Below, piece by piece: positions 11,132 to 21,489 of a stretch of DNA of 36,022 nucleotides. A program made the translations under genes and the position numbers. Numbering within the stretch: position 1 is the first letter of the stretch; each line of letters starts with the position of its first letter. Source of the DNA: Hawksworthiomyces lignivorus (taxonomy: Eukaryota; Ascomycota; Sordariomycetes; Ophiostomatales; Ophiostomataceae); contig NTMA01000160.1 of the NCBI GenBank assembly GCA_002917075.1, positions 1 to 36,022 of the forward strand, given 5' to 3'. Below the pieces are notes generated by a model. That model saw only the letters and a program-made list of their open reading frames with translations, had not been told where the DNA came from and did not search any database.

Positions 11132-12892
11132 CTACTGCGTTTTCTTGGCCGTCGTAGTGGCTTTTGGTGCGGTCCGACCGTACCCCGTTCGTAGATACAC
11201 AGACACAAGCTTCCAAAGCACCCAAGTGAACCCGAGAGCAATGGCAGCCATGGTGCCGGTATTAACCAGCTGGGCCCTGCTGGAGTCTAAGACAGGCACA
11301 CGAATGGTATTTACCAAGCGGCTAGTAGAGACTGAATCAGACGAGGACGAAGATGAAGAGCCCAGGTGTGGATCTGGCGCCACGTGCCAGAACTCCGTAT
11401 GCTGGTCGAATAGTTCGTCGTATCCCAGGTGGACGCGGTCGAAGGGATTGTTGGCGAACTGGGCGTCTTTGTCGGCCGGACACGCCCAGAACACGACTGG
11501 ATAGGGGACGTCGACCGACCGGTAGCCGCCGTCGACAGGATGAAGATAGCGCAGGTGGAGGGGGATCTCGGCCGTCCAGGTCGTCGTCTGCTGCTGCTTT
11601 GAACCGGCCGGCGGCGGCGTCAGCTCGACCAGAGCGGCCGAGCCCCAGACGCTGACGGCATAGTCCGGCGCCTCCAGGTCTACGGGCTGGGTGATGTGGC
11701 GCAGCGCGGTGAGGTTCTTGGACGCCAGGAAGAGGGGGTCGCCGAGCTGGTACTTGTCGGCAAAGATCTGGCGGGGCAGCGTCAGGTACGCGTGCAGCTT
11801 ACACGAGGAGGAGGCGACACCGTCATCGTCGTCGCCGCCGCGCGGAGAAGCCGCCGCGCCGGCGGACACGCGCAGCTGCAGGGTGGGGTGCAGGCCGGTG
11901 GGCTGCAAGAAGGCGGCGGAGAACGACGCGCCGTGCGGCGCCTGGCGGTGTCGCGAGGGGAACGCAAACATGACGGGGGACGCGCGGGCGTCCTGGCCCA
12001 GGACGGCGACGTAGCCGCTCATGCCGAGCTCGTGGGGGCCGAGCGTCGGCGGCTCGTCGGCGGTCATGAAGCCGACCTCGGTGCGCGTCCCCGGCTGCGC
12101 CGCCGCGAACACCGGCCACTCCGCCAGCGGCCACACGGTCGTCAGGCGCAGGGCCACCGCGTCGGCGCCGTACGACAAGTCCAGCGCGCTCGCGCTGTCG
12201 AGCTGCTCCGCGCGCAGGGCGCAGGAGCGGCCGTCGGCCGCGGCGGACGCGGAGGAGCACCACTCGGCCTTGACATGCTCTGCAAAGGCAGAGAGGCTGT
12301 CCACGGGGCTGTAGAACTGGAAGGCGGCCGAATGGGGCAGGCGCTCCCCGCCGCGCAAGTCGACAAAGGACGACTGCAGCTCAGGTTAGAAACGACCGCA
12401 CACATTAGAACGAGGAAAAGGAAGAATGCACGCACGCTGATGGACTGGCAGTCAACGCCCTCGCCAAACATACTTCGCAGCAGAGAACATACTTTGTCCC
12501 TTTTCTTTTGGTCAGCCTTTTTTTATTTGGGGAGGGGGGGGGGGGGGGGGGAGGGGAGGGAGAGTAAAGCGGGTCGAAGCTACCCACCGCTGGTCGGCAG
12601 TAGCCGTCTTTTTGGGGGTGTAAAATACGTGTAGACCCGGGGACAGGCGGGAGAATAGAGGGCTGACGGCTTCGGCTCCGGACTGTGACCGGACCCAGTG
12701 CACCTGCAGGTCCTGGACGCCGTCCTCAAGGAGACGGGCTAGGTCGGCCGGCACTTCATCGAGGGTAAAGGTGAGGCGATCTTCGCGTGCGGCCTTCACC
12801 GCAGGACCTGCAAGCGTAGCGTCGGTCAAGTGCAGCTGGGCAGGGTCCACGGGGCTCTGGGGCCGGTGAAAGTAGGTGGTTCGCTGACGCAT
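11132..12892 (-). CDS. PBN1: GPI mannosyltransferase I stabilising subunit Pbn1 (PIG-X family)
   Basis: ER type-I-like membrane glycoprotein that stabilises the Gpi14/PIG-M mannosyltransferase, which adds the first mannose to the GPI anchor. CDS is complement(join(11132..12373,12436..12499,12588..12892)), 536 residues. It starts MRQRTTYFHRPQ, and AREDRLTFTLDEVPADLARLL and SPGLHVFYTP are typical of fungal Pbn1. Exon 2 (64 nt) encodes VCSLLRSMFGEGVDCQSIS; without the two introns (88 and 62 nt) the frame breaks. The C-terminal half has the PIG-X domain (IPLHLRYLHP, VPYPVVFWACP). A single membrane span lies near residues 490-515, followed by a basic lysine-rich tail. Intron 1 holds an 18-base C run. 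The purine-rich acceptor of intron 1 is the least certain junction. Confidence 0.88.
12534..12551. repeat. G18 homopolymer inside PBN1 intron 1
   Basis: Eighteen G on the plus strand (C on the coding strand), flanked by further G-rich sequence. It sits mid-intron between donor and branch site. The length is likely to vary or be mis-called. Confidence 0.85.
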
Positions 12893-14358
12893 TATTGGGA
12901 TGTGCGCTGCAAAGTCAGAAGAGAGACACCGAGAGGGCTGGCTGGATCTTCTCTTTCTTGTTTGTGCTTTCTCCTGATCTCTTTCCCCTGATTCGCTCTC
13001 GCGTGACAAACAGGTGACCGACACGCTCGCTCACGGCTCCATTAAGGTTGCAATAACGACTAGTGCCTTACCGGCCCGTTTGACATGGAGATCCAGATTT
13101 TCACGCTCGGTAATGGAAAAAGGTGGTGTGGCTTGCAAGCAGGCAGCGAGGACTTCGAGCGCATCTGGGATTTGCAGTCATATGCGCGGCTTATTGGGGC
13201 ATACTGCTCGTGTTTTGGGTAATACGCTACCAGCACCAGGAGACCGCCAGGTCTCATGCAATTTTGCCGTGTTCGGGGGGGGGGGGGACAGTAGCGTGGC
13301 AGAGTTGCTGTTACCAGTGCTGTACCCCCTAAGCATATATGTACAAGCCTATACGCCGTATACCATACTACAGCATACGGAAGTACTGCTTAATGACGTC
13401 GCCCTTAGGCCGCGCCGCTTTGCGTGCCCCTGGAGAAACATCCTGAAGCGGTTGACCGACCTGCTGGCGATCCGCCGCTAAACCCAATTAGTTACCGACC
13501 TGTCATAATACGCAGACAGATTTTTTGGGTAAGTTATAAGTAGGTGGGCATACACTCAGCCGCGCTGGCCGAGACGGTGTCTCCGTAATATGAGAGTCTC
13601 TCTACCTCTGATTGGCTCGTCGTCTACCGCAAAATGCAGAGACACCAGACAGAGAAGGAGCCCCGCCGAGAAAGCGAATACAGAAGGAGCAAAGTACGAA
13701 AGGGCGTTACCGACGGCTTCGTTTTGGCACATGGTTGTCGTGGGTTTTACCAGCATTTTCCCATGGCATCCACCATTTCTGTTGCTGGCCCTTTTCGCCT
13801 CACTTTCTCTCACTCTCTCTCTCACCTCTCTGACTCTTTTCTTTCTTTCTTTCTTCTCCTCTTTTATTTCTTGGTCCACATCTTGCTTCTTCTGCCACCG
13901 CCAGTCGATTCTTTTCGATGACTTCTCCCTAGGTACAACAATATTGGCGATGAGCGCCCTAAATTATATCGCTTCCTCGGTTTGCAACGCTGCTGCAGAA
14001 TTCCCACCACTACCGTCGTCGGCTTGAGCGAACTGGAGCATGATGCAGATGCGATTCGTGCAGCATAACGACTGAGCCGCAGTCACGACTCCTTTATTGG
14101 TTCATATCTCTGCTGAACAATACATTACAATAAAAAAAAAGATACCAGCATCTCGAATATCCTATTTTCTGTGTCATTTGATACCTTTTCCCCTTGGCTT
14201 TTTCGTCGGTACTGGTTCCTGGTTCGTCTGCATCAAAGCGCAACTAGAACAATCAGAACGGTCCACATCACTTTACCGACTTCACTCGTATCCATCTCCC
14301 CATATCCTTGGCACCTAACCTTATTGCCCCCGTCTTTGTCTTATATATACCTTCAACA
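12893..14358. promoter_or_regulatory. Divergent promoter region, PBN1/caspase-like gene
   Basis: About 1.5 kb between divergent starts. It has a minus-strand CCAAT box, a 13-base G run (13275-13287), and C/T-rich sequence at 13790-13880 and 14160-14340 that reads like fungal leader on the caspase-like gene's strand. No ORF with family resemblance and no RNA gene were found. Confidence 0.5.
13611..13615 (-). promoter_or_regulatory. CCAAT box (AGCCAATCAG on minus)
   Basis: The reverse complement of CTGATTGGCT gives AGCCAATCAG, identical to the element in the CDC27/SND2 region. It lies about 720 bases upstream of PBN1 and 745 upstream of the caspase-like start. It is a putative HAP/NF-Y site by sequence only. 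Confidence 0.42.
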
Positions 14359-17300
14359 ATGGGCGACCTTCATCCGCCCTACCTGACCATCCGGTCCGTT
14401 AGCAGCAGCGACAGGAATAGCTTGACCAGTACAGATTCTGCTGTATGCGCTTCCTCGTCCACTACAGTGCCTGCCACCATGGCCATGGAACTTGTCGCTG
14501 ACACTTCCAAGTATAACTCTGCAAACAGTGACTTCACAGCCCCCTCTACGACTCATGATATCAGTCGGGTAAACTACCATGTGAAGCATCTGGACTCTTT
14601 TGCGAGGACTCTTCAAGACGTACGTCTGGATCGCTCCCCAGCCCTTTGGGACAAAGGAGACTGTATCAGCTAACATTGTTCTCTCCTGCTCAAGTCCGCT
14701 AGCCGTGCTTTTCCAAATCGTGGTCGGACACCACAACAACGGTACACAAAAGTAAAGGCTCTGCTTGTGCACTGGAAATCGGACGACTTGTTTGTGCTGC
14801 CAGAACTCGAGGATCTCGAGAAGTGCATGAGAGAAGACTATGGCTTCGAAACCGACACTTTCCCCATCCCGTCAGAGAATGCTCATCTGGAGCTGATGAT
14901 GAGAATTGGCGCCTTCACCAAAGACAACGAGTCTCCCGATACCCTCTTCATCGTCTACTACGGTGGACATGCGCGGATTGACGAGTCGAGGCAGAGCACC
15001 TGGTGCGCGTAAGTTGGACAGTTTCTCAACGCTCGGGTCTCGTTCTGACCAAGCACTGGCATGTTACTGACGTCGAATTACTTATAGAACACGAAACATA
15101 AATTCTCCATCACTACAGTGAGTTCCAGAGCCTTTTCTGTATCTTTTTTTTTTTCCCCTTCCTCTTAAGGACCACAGGACTTACCATACCAGGTGGTCTG
15201 CCATCCAGACACTACTCGAGCGTTCCATATCGGATACGTTAATTCTGTTGGATTGCTGTGCAGGTGCAGCCAGCGCGACATTCCCCAGCGGAAAGAGCAT
15301 CACCGAGACCATCTCCGCTTCAAGTTGGGATGCGATAGCCCCCGATCCAGGCCGGTATTCTTTCACCAATGCCCTCATTGAAGTGTTGCAAGAATGGCGT
15401 CTGCGCACCTTCTCTGCCGCCATGCTCCATGCCGAGGTCCTCGCGCGTTTGAAGCACCCCCGCCCCATTCTGATCAACGGCAAGATGTTCGAGGCTCGTT
15501 CCACCCCTGTGCATTTCATGATGACGGCCAACCACAGAGTCCCGAGCATTGAAATTGGCCGCATGCTTCCCCGGCATCGCCAGCTACCTTCGCCACCGAT
15601 GGATCCAGTCTACGACCAGTACCATCAGGGACCTTCTGGAGGCCGCGGACCCTTGGGTGATCCGGTCAGTGACCCAAACGAAGACGAGCCGCATGTCATG
15701 ATTTCTCTTGCCCTGGAAGACGACCAGAATCTAGATCTCAACGCCTGGGAACAATGGCTCGGAAGCTTTCCAGCTCTTGCCAAGTACGTCAAGGTCCAAG
15801 GCGTGTTCAAGAGCCATTCTACTCTTCTTTTACTCTCAGTTCCCGTCAACGTGTGGGATATGTTGCCAGAGAACCGTGCATGCTCCTTTGTGGCCTTTAT
15901 CCGCTCCAACAATCTCATTAAGGAAACCAAAACGACGGTTCCAGAAGCCACCACAAGCACCCAAAACATTCCAGCACACAATGATATTGGTGTGAGCGAG
16001 GCCAATCCCAGCCACGAGAGCCCTGTAGACAATGCGGAGACTGGTACTGTAGGAAACCGCAGCAGTTTTGACGTGGAATCGATGCTTTCGGGAACAACTT
16101 TTGCACCAACTTTAGGCCAGTCCTCTGGCACCCGCACAATCGTTGCAAGCACGGCTCAGCCGCAAAGATTACTTCGAGCGGCGACTACAGCGGCGACTCA
16201 GCGCCAATATCTCCGAAATCCCGCTACAGAAGAAGCCTTCGCATCGACAGCTACTGCTCTGGTTCCAAGACCTGCACCAGGCACAATTTCTCAAAGGTCT
16301 CTTTCGCAGCATAGCCTTCGGAACCCAAGCCACGGCTACCCTGCAGAACAAACCGTCGCAGATCCCATGCATGCGGTTAAGCACTATGATTCTACTGTAT
16401 CCCTGTCAAGGACGATGATCATGAACCAGCAAAGAGGGGCGCGAAGAACAGTTCTCGAATCTCCAGGAGATTTGTCCGACCGTCCACGTCTTTCACCACA
16501 TGTTGTCAAACGGCTGGAGGAATACTTCAGTCAAGAACCTAACCCCAGTGTTGCTATTGCCGAGTTCTTCGCTTCGAATCTCGGTGTGGAGAAGAGGGAC
16601 ATTGACGTAAGTGGATTTGACTGTCAAAAAAACACAAACAATTTCAATGGCTTTTAGTGCTGACAAAAGGTTGAATAGCTTTGGTTTCATCGGAGACTAG
16701 AGCAAGAGCGGATGACTCGCAACCTTCAAAGTCTGACGATGGGCGACCAGCCAGGTCCAGAATATGGAGACGGCAGTGGTGCCAAAATGATACTGCCTGG
16801 GGACCTCAACAAGCTGCTGGATATATTCCCTGCTAACCAGCTGCTCTTTATCGACTTGCGTTCATCTACAGAGTTTGACAAGACACACATTTATGGAGCT
16901 GTCAATCTGCGAGTGCCTGTGTCCTTTGTCGAGAATGGCTTTGACCTAATCGACAAGGCGTTCACAGAAGACCAAAGCCGTAGAAATTTTGCCAGGGCGC
17001 CGACTTCCAGATGCGTCATTTTCTACGATCGCGTAGTCGAGTCTGCATGGGAGTGTCCAATGGCCGATGCCTTAATTAAGCAGCTCCAAGAAAAGAAAGG
17101 TTGGGCAGGAGACTACTACATTCTCAAAGGACACTTCCGCGAATTTTCCACATCGTTTGACAAATACATTACGGGTGATAAGATAACCCAGGCGGCGAAA
17201 GATTACGGCGACAGCTTGCGCCAGCGAGAACCTCCTACACCAGTAAGAAGCTCACAGAAACAGCCAAGTAGTCGAAATTGTGTTTTGCTAACGAGATGCA

Positions 17301-17901
17301 ACAGAACGAGATCGAGGAGATCGAGGAAAATTATGCTGAATGGAAAGCACTGGTTGAGCATGAGAATCGCATGCTGTTAACAGACTCTCCAGTCAACCAA
17401 GACGAGCGGCACCAGGCTGTCGAACAGCACCAAGAGGAGCTCGAGGCTCAGCTTGAGAGCCGCAACCCTGTCCTTTACCGCAAGGTGATGGGACTGCAGC
17501 AAACGCCGCTGAAGAAGAGCCATTCATCGACGTTCGTCTACGACTTAGTAAAGCGAGACCCCGACACCAAATATCCTGTCAAAGAGCCTCGGTTAGATCT
17601 CGTTGGACCCCTATCTCGGGGCCTGGAGAAAATGCAAGGCGAGACTTCGTTCAAAACAACACCAAACTATGACAAATTAGCCGAATATGGCGAAGTATCT
17701 TCGCTACCCTCAGGATCGGAGGATTTCGATGAAATTGACCCTCAAGACGAACAGTTTAATGATGATCCTGCCTTCCTCAAAGCTGGCAACCGAGGCGGTG
17801 CTGGTGGTGTCAGTATGGGCAGGGGCGGTCTCAACAACAGCGACCCAAGGCGAGGCCGAGAACGGTCATTATGGAAACGATTTAGGGCATCGAATAAGTA
17901 A
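14359..17901 (+). CDS. Caspase-like protein with homeodomain-like segment and inactive rhodanese domain
   Basis: CDS is join(14359..14619,14695..15008,15088..15117,15193..16606,16679..17242,17305..17901), 1059 residues; all introns are GT-AG and phases match. Residues 1-90 are Ser/Thr-rich. A caspase (C14-type) fold follows: strand KALLVHW near 108, catalytic-type His179 in FIVYYGGHA, and Cys224 in LILLDCCAGAAS. Residues about 255-330 look like the second caspase half, and 369-443 form another conserved-looking block (HVMISLALEDD). Residues 444-625 are low-complexity. Residues 630-686 align without gaps to a homeodomain (LEEYF, LGVEKRDIDLWFHRR). Residues 711-840 are rhodanese-like (LLFIDLRS, HIYGAVNL, YYILKGHFREF) with Asp790 where the active Cys should be. 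Residues 862-925 are charged, probably coiled coil. A cell-death or regulatory protease role is inference. An in-frame alternative acceptor at 15177 would add five residues. Confidence 0.82.
16497..16741 (+). other. Homeodomain-like segment of the caspase-like protein, split by intron
   Basis: Numbering on the 60-residue homeodomain, the translation has L16, F20, A35, L38, R43, I45, W48 and F49 in place with no gaps, spanning residues about 630-686. The DNA-contacting Asn51 is Arg and Arg53 is Leu, so sequence-specific DNA binding in the usual way is unlikely. The 72-nt intron (16607-16678, branch CTGAC) falls exactly between positions 46 and 47, a place where homeobox introns recur. Coordinates include the intron and a few flanking codons. 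Confidence 0.65.
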
Positions 17902-20689
17902 CTGACAACGGTCACCAAGCGTGATACAAACGGAAGCTAGCTGTCGGCATCAGAATGGCGCCACGTATCTTCAATTCCTGCAGTTTCCGATGTGCCTTAC
18001 CTGACACCGTCCAGTCTTATTAATTGACGTGCATCTGATGGAAAAACAACACAACACCCTCCAAGATGTGCTGCACAAGCACACAGCAGGGACGGAAAAT
18101 TCACATACGAGAAAGTGGACAACCTGTGGCTTGCTGGACAACAAGCCAGTGACGTCTTATTATTTTCAACCCTACTCTCTTTATATTTCTTTTTCTTTTG
18201 GTTCTAAATTTTCTTCTATCATTTATAATTTCTCAGTCTACTTGGGAAGTGACGGGCGCTGGAGCGGTTTTGCATAGAGCAAGGTGTTATCTTAGCGGAA
18301 AAGTTTCCTTTGTCTGCAGTCTTATTTTCTATCTGTCTTCTCGCAAGACGAGGAGCGATAGTGTCTTGTACGGGTATACGTAAGTGAAATATTTGTCGGC
18401 GTATTTTAGTTGAATTAGCATATCATTATGAATATAGATGCAACCTAACACTGGTCACACTACGAGCAGTATCATTCTAGAGAACCTGCCCTGTGCAAGA
18501 AATAAACGCTTTTGAAACATCGCATATGATAAGGGAGCACGAGATGCTATACTCTGGCGAGCAGAAAATGGGAATAACATAAGCGTGTTTATGAGAAAGA
18601 CACGCTTACAGAGCAGCAGAGGCTGCATATAATTATGGTGAAGTATCTGGACAATTTGATCGAATTTTTGGGATATTTGTTTCCTGTGTTGCGCTCCTTG
18701 TGTAGCAAATACTCTCAATACACATCCCTTGTGAAAAAGATGTTCGTAAACGCACCATTTGAGGAGCGAGGAAATAAGGCATCTGTTTGACATCGGATAG
18801 CTTATTTTGTGTGTTTGTGTCTGTGCTTGTGGTTGTGCGTGTGTTAGCCATGCCAGGATTTTGTGTTGCATTGAGTGAAAATTGTTGATCCTGCAACATC
18901 GAGTTAGTTAGGGTCCAAAAGCATGTTTCTAAGAATATCAACGTCGGTTTGACAAAACAAAGAATGCAGTTCATGCAGTGGCAAACCCGAATCTTGGATA
19001 CGAGGCAATCTTCTGTCAGGATAGACAACTAGCCTCCTCTACTTGGAACCGGCGAGAAGATCACTAGGGGAAAAAATATGCTGTAGTACGGAGATGAATG
19101 AGGCCATCTGCGAAACATCCAAAGACGTAATCCACTAGAGAGACGCAGCAGCAACTTTGTCGGTGGGGAGAACCCAGCAAACATCCAGCAGTCTCCGATG
19201 CATTTGTATCTAGGAAAGAGATTGAAGGTGTACCTAATCATGCTATCTATCCCTTTCTCCCTATCACAGCACCACGTCGTGTGATTCGCTTTTTCTTTTC
19301 TTTTCTTTTTTTCATCAAGCCTCCCTCCTGATGTTTCTAGAGTGAAGAAATTGCCTCTAACCCCTGCTTCTTCGCCTAGCTGCAGCCTCCCATGCAGCTC
19401 GCAGGAGAGCACAAGAGCAAATTCACACCAACCAGCTTTAGTTTAATCCCTCCAACCTGCTCGCCTTATTTCCCTCTCCTGCTAATTTTCCCTTCTTCTC
19501 GCGCTCTAGTGAAGCAATATAAGAGACGCTCCTTAAGCCTAAGCGTATTAAACTTAGGGAAATCCCGGTTAAGGTTTTTTTTTTTCTATTCCTTTTCTTT
19601 CAAAGAGGTGTCCTCCCTCCTTTACCTTTAAGTATTGCCATTCCCTCACTCCGAATTTCAAGTGCAAAGTGTAGTCTTGTTCTCGTGGTCTAGATGGCGG
19701 TGGAAGAAAGTCTGCCAAAAGAAACCCCCAAGCATTGGGATTGCATTGTCTTATAGTGTTCTGCTCTGTTCCTACCCACTCTTATTCATCTAATCGACGT
19801 GCTTCACCTGATGAGAGGCCAAGCCCAATATTCAAATTGAAGCCACGGCCTTAGAGGAATTTTCGCTGCCACATGCTTGTGAACAGAAATGTAAATTATC
19901 GAAATTTTTTTTATCAGATATAGTTCATCCAGTGCTCCGTACTTCGATCTGAATTCTTATATTAATGCATGACTTCTTTCTCGCATTTGCTTTCCTCTTG
20001 TTTGTTGATATATGCTTCCCGGTCCCCTGGAACTATTGTTACAACGTTCTGATCGGAGGTCGAAAGAAAATTGAGAAATGACAATAACCACACCAGTATT
20101 AAACAGTAGCTACCATGTAAAGAAAGAAAAGAATACAGGCACACACAATGCTTAATCCATCGTACTTGTCCTCCGCCTGCCATTCACACGCCCCTCTCCT
20201 GTCCCATGTGCCACAGCATCGCGCTCTATTAGTCTATGCGTAGTAACGAAGAAAGAAGACGAAAAAGAAAATTCACGGAAAGCGAGGAGCGAGTTGCAGG
20301 CATCGGAGAGAGAGAAGGCGGGCAACTTAGTTCCTTGTGGTGGCTTTTCAGTTCCGTTTCTCTTCGTATTTAGACAACCACCTCGAACTCGGTCAAGATT
20401 TTTCGATCACGTAATATAATATGAAAGAGAGCTCTATTGAAAAAGGGAAGAGTCCTGTGCGTCATTTTGGACAGATCTGGCCTTACAAGGCCGTCATCTT
20501 TCATTTTCTTGAGTAGTACTCCTTGATAGCGAAAGTAAAACCAGGTCTCTGAAACGACTCAAATGACTTGCATTTCCCCTCTTCGTTGATGTTTTTTTGT
20601 CTCTCGCTTATATCTGTTGTATTGGGCAAAGAGGAAATAAAAAGGACCATAAAAAGAAAAGAAAGGGAAGAAAATGATTGCCAAGTATA

Positions 20690-20699
20690 TACGGAGTAC
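20690..20699 (+). repeat. TACGGAGTAC motif
   Basis: One of several copies of TACGGAGTAC (reverse complement GTACTCCGTA) in the gene-poor right half. Flanking sequence is ATA...ACGG. Confidence 0.6.
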
Positions 20700-21444
20700 A
20701 CGGCCTACATACGATGCTTGCAGAGGGGTGTGATATGGGATGGATGGTCTTCTCTCTTCTCTTGGAATTCCCTTTCCTTTTTCTCTGCTGTCTTCCATCA
20801 GGTCCTCCTGCCAATGCTTGGTATTTTCCCTCAATTCCTGCATAATAAACGGTTTCAACATTGGTTAGGGACAGGTAGTTGCATCAACAAAAAGAAAAGA
20901 ATGCAGTCCAAAAGCAACGACAGCGAAGCAAAGATGCATGCAAACGAAATGACCGCTCAGCAATTCAAAATATACAGCCAGACAAACAGATAATTGAGGG
21001 CTCTTCAAATCTCTTGGCTCTTTGAATTGCCTAGTCTACACCTGCACATTTTATTCTGTCTTGTTCTACTTCTTTCATGAAAGAAGCCTTTCGCAGGCTC
21101 TTACTTACTTTCTCCTGTCACCTTGTTTCTCCCGAAGTAAATAAAGAATGCTTCGCTTTATAGAAAAGTCTCACCGCTCTCTCCCTTAATTTTCTTTTTA
21201 TATTCATTTTTTATGGAACGACCCCTGAGACATCCGTCATCATTACAGCATGCAGAAACTGCCGCCCTTGTGAAGATATTTGGGCATCCTTCCCCCACAC
21301 CCGAGTAAAGAAAAAAGAAAGAAAGCAATGAGAACTAGAATTCTCAGAAATGTTTGGTTCTAGCTGACGTGCCACATTTTAATCTCACAAGCCGTATGCT
21401 ACGTTGTGCCAGTGACAAGCTGCGACGTCTTTGCTGTTCCTTGC

Positions 21445-21489
21445 AGCATCGGCATCAGCATCGGCATCAGCATCGGCATCAGCATCGGC
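21445..21489 (+). repeat. Hexanucleotide repeat AGCATC/GGCATC
   Basis: Seven perfect RGCATC hexamers alternate AGCATC and GGCATC, so the true unit is 12 bases, followed by GGC. All six frames are open through it, which explains several spurious short ORFs (Ala-Ser or Gly-Ile-Ser-Ile). Confidence 0.9.

Noticed and set aside
11696..12634. 312-codon plus-strand ORF
   Set aside because: It lies antisense to the PBN1 exons in GC-rich sequence and crosses both PBN1 introns. It is Arg/Gly-rich low complexity with no family resemblance, so it is a shadow ORF.
14342..14349. TATATATA before the caspase-like gene
   Set aside because: It ends only about ten bases before the start codon, too close to act as that gene's TATA box.
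14695..15300. Assignment as a canonical type I metacaspase
   Set aside because: There is no Pro/Gln-rich or zinc-finger prodomain, the Cys motif is DCCAGA rather than DSCHSG, and the protein continues for over 800 residues. It is caspase-like but not a standard metacaspase.
16712..17901. Rhodanese part as an independent gene starting at the ATG at 16712
   Set aside because: Good in-phase splice sites with a branch point join it to the upstream exon, and the homeodomain-like motif is completed only by that junction.
18905..18917. TTAGTTAGGGTCC, reminiscent of telomere or telomerase-template sequence
   Set aside because: It is a single partial copy without a 1.5-repeat template, and nothing around it suggests a telomerase RNA.
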